From Patiria pectinifera (Eukaryota > Echinodermata > Asteroidea > Valvatida > Asterinidae): DNA of 64,000 nucleotides. How positions within the stretch are numbered: the stretch's first letter is position 1; each line of letters begins with the position of its first letter. The notes under the pieces were generated by a model. It saw nothing but the letters and a program-made list of their open reading frames with translations. It was not told the origin of the DNA and searched no databases. The stretch covers positions 33,792,392 through 33,856,391 of the forward strand of contig CM057142.1 of assembly GCA_029964075.1 (NCBI GenBank), given 5' to 3'. The position numbers and the translations under genes were made by a program. Below are positions 12,401 through 21,400 of this stretch, one piece after another.

Positions 12401-15400
12401 GATCAAGACAGGATACTCCTGATTCTTAAACTTCACCTCCACACCTGAAATCAGTGCCAACACAAATTTCGTAGAAAGTGATTCACATACTATGATGGTA
12501 GAATTTTATTTATGTATATTCTGGTCCGTCTCCTTATCCAAGTTCATTTTTTATTTCATCCTGAAAACTGCGTCCTCAGTCAGTTTGGTTGAGGAAAAAT
12601 TCAGCCATTGAGATTAAAATGAAGTATTACAACTGATTATAAACTAGTTTCTTGTCTTCAATTTAAACACACGGGCTTTCTCGATGTTACTATGTTATGA
12701 AAGGTGTTTTTTTTTTCATGCTTCCGTCTTAAAAACACTCACCAACTTCTGAGTTCCCAACCACCATCTTAGCTTCAGGGTACATCACCTTGAGGTCAAG
12801 CAATTCTTGCATCGTGACTGGTCGAAACCAAGTCACCTCGTCACCAACGAACTTCAGTATTTTGGTGGGTGAGTCATTCTGCATGATCTGCATCAGACAA
12901 AAGAGAGGTATCAACAAACAACAATCCCAAGAAACTAGCATTAATTGTCGATGATCAACATTTGGAAATCTTTTAAATTTGCGTCCAGCAAAGAATGCAT
13001 ATGGACATTATCTCGATTCACACTCACAATAGTGATTGTACCACACTGACTACTGGTCAGTTGGCTTATGGTCAAAAACCATCTCCCATATGCAGTTTCG
13101 GGTACCCTTTTTTTCTTTGAAAATTTCAGGGATTATTGATGAAACATTATATGTAAACCCAAATCCACTTGATGCCATTTTTTTTTCTACCACCAGAGGT
13201 GTGTTTACGGGGCATTGTATTTTGAGCCGACACGAAGACGTACAATTGAAACCCATTTTTCCCCTGACCTTTTTAGTGGGCGGGGCATCCGTTTGGAGAA
13301 AGTGGCGAAATAAGTCCAAACGGAGAGTCATATGTCGAGACTTGTTTGCATTAGATAACAAATTTGAAGTTAGAGTTTTGAACTTGTTGAGGTATCCGTA
13401 GGTGATCCTGAGAGTTTCAAAGAAAATGCATTTGGGCCCCATTTTGTCCACTTACTATACTATGTATTGCGAAGCCATTCTCTTTGACGTGTATTGTTTT
13501 GATTCCGTGAGCAAAACTATTTTAACCTTTTAGTTTCCAGGTTAGGCTGAAATAAATGTCTTTTGGAAGGGTATTTACCATGAGCTCCGGAGGGAATATT
13601 GGTTCTTGCGAAGGGTCGTATGGTGTGAACTCAGTCGGATCAAACAAACTAGTGGAAACCTGATGATGAAAACAACAAACCTCCATTAATTATAAAAGGA
13701 CAGGCAATGTTAGATCTAAAATCCATCAAGTTCTGTAGTTCAGCGAGATAAAGAATATATGAATCGTGTTGGAATTGGTAGTCGAATAAAAAGAGCGTCA
13801 TAGGCCCGGTCAAAACGGTATATACCAATTAGATTAAATGCAACCATATGTATACCTATATTTACGTAAACATTCGTTTAAAATGTATACACAACAACAA
13901 AAGGTCGGGCAGCCATCTTTGCTTTACTGAACGAATGTTGGTTTTTTCACTCTTTTGTCATTCTTGCCATTATGAGAATATTTTGTGCAAGTTAAAACTG
14001 ACGCTAAGTAATGAATCGCTATGTGCAAAATGCTGAAAATAATAATCAAGAAAGTTACCATTATTTTGTAAATAAACTGATTTAAAAGATGTATCGGGTT
14101 TTCAAACCAAGATAATGTACAGCATAGTAGAGCCTAGCAGACTTACCCCTTCTTCTACTTCATTGTAGCCACTGCGATTTTGATCCATACAGCAATTGCC
14201 GTTACTGCCACCGCAGCAGCCTTCCTAAAAAACCAGGAAGTGGTTGATACCGTTATTCAAATTGAACTCCTTTATTTGCCCATCTTTTAAACAAATGTTT
14301 CAAAGATAGTAAAAAGTGTATTTTCATGATGCACACTAAATTGTTATACACGAACAAGCTGTACATTATCTGTGTCATTCATGATATCAAAAAATTATCA
14401 ATGTAAAACATCCTTCAAAATCAAACCGTTTATAAGTTATACAATTTCGGTGGTAGACTTATCCCACCGCTTTGTTGTAAGAAAAGTGTGCGAAAAGGCT
14501 TATGCAAAAATGTACCATTGATCAAGATTCTTTGAAAAAAGATTACTACAAATTTCCGTGGCAAACCTACTTGGTTTTTTTTTTTCATTCATCTAATGTT
14601 TTTGGATAGAAAACAATAAAACTGACCACAGTGAAGGTCTTATATCCCTGCAGGATGGAACGGTATCCCGTACATCGACACAGGTTCCCTTCAAAGGCGC
14701 TCTCAATCTCCTCCATAGTAGGCTGTGGTCTGTTCCTCAGCAGGGTGTACATAGACATAACAATGCCAGGAGTACAGAAGCCACACTGAGACCCGTGGGC
14801 CTTAGCTAGGCGCTCCTGTATAGGTCGAATAATGAGACATGCTTTTTTAATATCCTGAACTTAATTGTATACGGACTAAGTAATGTTAATTTTAGCAAGC
14901 ATCCAAGGACCCTTCGAAAAGGACATAGCAATGTTGCGAGATTAGAAGAAAACCCATGCAATTTGATGCAGCAAATTTCACAACGGGAAAGTGATATCTC
15001 AACAAAGTTCCCGAGTACGGCTATACCAAGGTAGCCAGCCTCGACTCCAGGTGCGCGTGCTCGTTCCTTACACTAACCCCTGGCTGTGATGATGACGTAA
15101 ATGACGCTGAATGGCTATTCACAGCGTACTGCGCGGGCATTTCGAAGATTGCACGCCGGGCGCGCCCATAATGCGCTCGCGCTCGCGTGCTTAGCTTTGC
15201 ACGTAACGTCACGTACGAAAAAAAAATTATGATTCAAAAGTCGCGATGCCTGTACGATATGGATTATGTCAGCCGCGTTTTTCGCTTAAAAAAACACCCT
15301 GTATCTGTGGTTGTAAAGGCACGAAAGGGGTACGTACATTTAATACAAATCTTTGCTAATTAACACAACGTCCAAACGTTGTGTTTGAAAGGATTGATTC

Positions 15401-18400
15401 TTCAAAATCACAACTTTTAACATTTTAAAGATGGCGTCGGCACGTTAAACGGATAAACTGCAGCCCTAATTATAATGTACCGTATTTTGGTATATTTAAA
15501 TTACACAATTCCAGGGGTTACGATCGCGCAAGGCATGATGGGAAACAACATGGCGCTGCAAGATCGTACCCACGGGGCACGAGGTTGCAAGGTAGCCGCA
15601 TCATACTGTAATATTCCGCCAATCGACATGTTTGGCTACTCTACTAACTGTTATTGTGTACTGTCATGACCCCTGACCCGCGTACAGAACTCTGTTACAT
15701 TCACACACGCGGTGTATACATTTTCTCACTGTACAGTACTACATACAGTACATATACATGTACGTGCTTTACTGTAGCTGTGTAGTGTGTACTGCAGTGT
15801 TGAATAAATAGTGCTCTCCAGTGCAGTGCCGAGCCAAGAAATCGAGAATAAACCAGGTTATCACAGTTCATTACACATACATTGTTCGCACTGCAACATA
15901 CCTGCACCGGATGTAGTCTAGTCCTAGTGCTTCCGATGCCTTCAATTGTAGTGACTGCCATGCCGTGCACATAGCAGATAGGGGTAAGGCAGGCATTGAT
16001 TGCACGGTGACTGGAAAGGTACATACCAAAGTAAAATCTTAACAATGTTTTCACCTGTTGTCTGGGGCCTTCACAAACAATAGGTGTACATGATTCAACC
16101 GTATAGAGTGGGCAAATAATGCACGTATTTCGTTCCATTTCGAAATTTACTCCAAATCCAACAATCACATCAACATAATACTCTTGGGATATACGTTTGT
16201 ACTATAGGATAATTATACAATCCATAATAATGAAAAGGTATATAAAAATAGAAAACATAAAGTTGTCTATATTCTACAATGCAAGAAACTTGGTGGCTAT
16301 AACACCAATCATGTGGAGCCGATTTGAAGATAATCCCGAAGAAAATGACAATAACAATTAAGCGACCAACAATTGTCCTCTTGCAGATGTTTCACTCTTT
16401 CGGTGCTAAAAGTAGATTGGGTATACCGTTATTAAAGGATAAAATGAATACTAGGTACCTGATGGTTTGGTTCTCAGGGGAGTACCTGGACAGCATTACT
16501 GTACACGCCCCGCAACCTCCCTCACCGCATCCCAGCTTACTTCCAGTCAGAAGCACTTTGTATCGTCATTCAGGATAGAACTTTTCTTCACTCGTTGATG
16601 AATGGATGACAATGGACCTTATTCACGAGGTAGCCATTTTTGTCTTGTTCCCTGAATGTATTTCATAAATTGTTAACTGTTGAATGCGATGGCTCCAGAC
16701 TATCTTTGCAGCCTTACTTTGCTTTCATTTTTTTTAAAATCTGGCTTAAAAAATTAGGGAATGCTTAATTATAAGTTTTAAATTATTCACTGAAGCAGAC
16801 TTGAATTATTTTGTAATGTACTTGCTTTCATTTCTCTTCGGAGTTTCTAAAATTGAGGATTTTACCTCACTTTCAATTCAACATGGCGGACTCGTGAATA
16901 AGGCCCATTGGGTTTTTAAACCACCTAGTACGCCGCATGTTGTCGCTTTTGCAAGTGAGTTGTGACGAATCAATTCGAGTCAAGTGATTGAGGTCGATTA
17001 AGACTGCACTCGCGATTGTTGGCAGCTAAATCAACTCGAGTCATTGCTATATTGATTTTACTGGACTCGAGGGCTGCTGATGACAAATAACCAGAAAAAA
17101 ACCCACTAGACTCCGAATACCTTTTCACTAACTCAACCTTGGCCCGTCTTGATTCGAGCCGTGTCACAGAAATCTGTTCCTCTCTACTCGTCCTTCTATG
17201 TGCAGCAAATACCATAGCTACTGTATCCAAACTCCACCTATTCTGAAACAGCTAAAGCTGTTATAGCAGAAGCTGTTTCGGCTGCTAATATGTTTTTGCT
17301 GCTGCTAATTGCTACCGCTGCAGTCGATGGTGATGACTGCTGCTGCTAGCTGCTGTTGTCGGTTGTCGGTAGGTGCTGCTTCAGCTTTTGCTGTTAGCTG
17401 CTGCTAGCTGCTGTTGCCGCTACTTTATTAATACTGCTAGCCTTTGCTTCTACATGTAGTTGTTGCTAGCTGCTGTTGCAACTGCTGTTGTTGCTGCTAT
17501 ATTTACTGCTGCTGTAGTTGCAGCTAGCTGCTTGCGGCTGCTGTTGTTACTGCTGCCCCGATAAGTGCTGCTATCTGCTGCTGCTGCTGCTAGCTTTTTC
17601 AGTTGCTTTTCCTTCTGAATGTTGCTGCTATGTTGCTGCCCCAGCATGCTTTCTCAGCTTCTGCTTCTGTTGCTACCGCGAATGTATAGTCGGTATATTA
17701 TTTAAGCAGTTGAATGTATAGCTGGTATATTATTTTAGCAGTTGAATATATAGTCGGTATATTATTTTAGCAGTTGAATGTATAGCTGGTATATTATTTT
17801 AGCAGTTGAATGTATAGTCGGTATATTATTTTAGCAGTTGAATATATAGTCGGTATATTATTTTAGCAGTTGAATGTATAGCTGGTATATTATTTTAGCA
17901 GTTGAATGTATAGTCGGTATATTATTTTAGCAGTTGAATATATAGTCGGTATATTATTTTAGCAGTTGAATATATAGTCGGTATATTATTTTAGCAGTTG
18001 AATGTATAGCTGGTATATTATTTTAGCAGTTGAATGTATAGCTGGTATTTTATTTTAGCAGTTTATTTTTCTAAAAGGATACATTTTGCGCGTAGATAGG
18101 TCAGCAAAGTGAGTTCTGGCGCAACATGGTTGTCAACAACCTGGAGACAAACGGTAATAACGGAATGTAGTTAAATATAATATTTTTGATAATATTCAAA
18201 CAAATCACGAGGGAAACTGACTAGGTACATAATAATTTAAAAGTTGAACAAAGAAATCGACTGAAGTTGGATTTGAACCTCCGACCTCGAGAACAACGAA
18301 CCGTGAATATTGTAACCTACACAGGTGCGGATTCATAGGGAGGGGGTGTCGAAAGCCCCCCCCCCCCAGCTCTGACTCAATGTTTTATTGTTTTCATAGC

Positions 18401-21400
18401 AATATATTAAATAATGTGGAACACCCCCCCCGCTCGGTAATAATGTCCATTTGTGCACATGTGGACTGAAGTAGCTGGGGTACGGGGGTTCTTGTACACT
18501 ATTCTGTAATAGAGTGTTCATGGTCGTTGGATTTGAACAGCACTCCCATTGAAAGTATGCTACGAGCAAATGTATGCCTACATCATATAACCATGGCCTG
18601 AACTGTTGGTAGTTAATCAAATCGACACATAACCACTGATCTCTACTAATGCTACAATGTTTGTTTGCCTATCATCATTGGTTTTGTTTAAGTCAATGAG
18701 TAATAAAAAGGAACCACAAGTCACAAATACTTTACATAAATATTTCTACAATCCATCCCAATTATAGGCCGCAAAGACCTCTTATTCAAAAGTAACTGGG
18801 GGGCACAAATATGAATGAACCTGTTATTTACAGGTTCATGGTGGTGTGCACACTCCCTTTGGGGTGCACGTATACGTCATATCCCACAGGGAGTGTGCTA
18901 TGACTTTGCAACTGAACACGTGATCGTTCTAGGCCAATCAGTATTCGATACAGAGGTATAACAATCATGCTCATGATCTATGACTACGGTGATCCGGTGT
19001 AGCGTGAATATCCGACTCAATGAAATGTGGACTCATTGGTAGTACTGCGCACGCGTGAGTATGGATACTATGCTATTTTTAGGATCGTTTTGTGAGAGTG
19101 ACCTGTCACGTACGAGGGATCAACCAATAATAGGGAAATCGGGGTCCGATTTTCATAAGAGTCGGATTTTCATGTGACAGCGGCATTGTGTCGGACTGCA
19201 GGAGGCAATATTCACGGTTCGTTGCTCTCGCCTACGAAGTTACCTCGTTTTGACTTTTAGACGTTATCGCCAGTCGTACGTAAAATACTGTCAGTATAAT
19301 TATAAATTAATCACACATTGTAACAACAAGATGTGACGGCGCGATGGTACGGTCCCATTAATGTCCTAACCATCGCATTTAAATGATTGTAATTCCTCTT
19401 TTCTTGAAAATGACATCATATACTAAGCCTAACGATTTTACATGATGCATGTTTATATTGTTTTATATTTTTTTCTACTTGCATTCAAGTAGAATATTCC
19501 ATGAGATATGTTGACAGTTTCATTTTTGAATGTTTGCAAACGGTGTTCATATAAGTCTCAGGGTTTCCATAAGCCTATAATAACACCTGTGTAGACCTAT
19601 ATCAAAACGTAGAGCCAAGGATTCCAGCTCCCACAAGATTCCATAAACAAACTGTTTTCATTTTAGAAAGCGCAACGAATAAGGCCTACCGTGAGAGGCT
19701 AAGTTCACCTCACCACTCAAAGCATGCAACATTTTATATGAAGAAGTGGTTTTTTTGTGTGCTCAGTCTGCAGATTCAACGTAAAATAAAATAGGGATCG
19801 ATTTAAAATGATATTGTGTACTCCATATTTAAAGTCCACGTCCGTGCTATTGGGCTACTGCTTTACTATTACATATATATATTTGAGGCTCCAACAGACA
19901 AAATGGGTAAATAAAAAAATAAAAAAATAAGCCGAGTGATCTGGACGCGGCTTAAGTCATTTTTGACTCGCAAAGGACCTGTTGACTTTTGATACTTTTA
20001 TTATTTTATCTTTAACGCTGACAAGGTCATGAATAACAACATGGACATAAAACAAGTATAAAAGTCTAATCAAGATTTTACCCTATATCTGTACTGTTTG
20101 TCTTGTCGTGAGCGTCATTATATCAATCCTGAACCTCAGACCTGTTCCTGTTGCAGACTATAACGGTGGCATATAGCCAGCCATTTTTTTCAGGAGGTGT
20201 GGGGGGGGGGGGGCACGGTCGTCAGCATTTTATGGGAGGGACACCAAGGGCGCATTCTAGACTCATCTAGACTAGTTTCCCATATTTTCAGGGGGCCGAC
20301 CGGCCAGCAGGTTTCTGCAAATTTGGTGCTCTTTCCCCCTTTTTTTTCTTGTCTCTTTTTATTCATATTTTCAGAAATCTGTAGGGCCAAGGGAATTAGA
20401 AGCATCATTTTAAACCTAGTCGTCTTAACTCATCTTCTGGTTTAATTGCCAAAAAAAACAGAGCAAAATAAAAACCAAAAATACACGTGGGGGGGGGGGC
20501 TGACATTCTTTCAGAGAAGACAAATCCTCATATATAAAACACAAAATCTGACATTTAAAATAATGGGTCGTATGTACAAAAACTATCAGTTGCCTTGACT
20601 ACCAAACATTTGTTTGTTTATGAATAAAATGAAGCAAACAAAGTGTTACTGTGATATTTCGATGCAAGGATTAACTAAGGAAACAATTTATCCAACGGCA
20701 ATCTGGGGACTGAACGAAATGAAATAATCGTCCAGTTTATGCGGTAATAATCATTTCAAACGTTTAATATAATATTTCAATACACACAAAACCTTTTTAT
20801 AGGCCTATTGAATGTTGGTAGGACTATACCGGCTGAAATATGTGTCTATATTGTTTATGCAACTGTGACTTCGTGTATACAGGACACACTGTGGAGCTTT
20901 TTCATGAAAGCATAAAGTTTCTGCATTTTGCAACTGTTGAGGATCAAATTAACCACTGTATACTGTATATGCATCACAATGATGATTTGTATAAGAAGCA
21001 TTTGCTACCTGTTGTTTAGTGAATGCTAAACTGTAAAAGAAACTTTCAAGCATTTGCTTTTCCTTAGGGGACTAATGCTTTTACTCATAAGTAAATGCTT
21101 TTTACTTTTGCTTAAACTTCCCAGCATTTGCTAGTATAGGTTTTCCCGGCTATTTTAACACTTCTATCACACAAAATCCCTATATCGATACTTTAATTTC
21201 GTCCCCGAACATCGCCAAGCTCAATTCTCAATTTGAATTTCAAAAAGCCACCACTAGATTTCATTTAAGGTTCAGTATAATTCAAACTGTTAGTATTCCG
21301 ATTTGTCCAAAATCTTTGAAATTCGTCTCGTGAAGCAATCGGCGTTGAATTGAAAAAGCAAATTCGTTTTTTGTCATTACGATTGAAACCTTTTTCCCCC

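Noticed and set aside
13050..13451. 133-codon minus ORF and 121-codon plus ORF
   Set aside because: Both lie in an XDH-like intron, overlap each other, and resemble no protein family.
15701..16168. 155-codon ORF as a single-exon gene
   Set aside because: Only 15902-16010 within it matches the XDH family; the flanks are intron read-through.
17450..17721. Gln/Ala-rich and Cys-rich ORFs
   Set aside because: They are translations of the CTG/GCT tract and the start of the minisatellite.
17676..18064. CRISPR-like array
   Set aside because: Units are directly contiguous with no unique spacers, and the setting is a eukaryotic intron.
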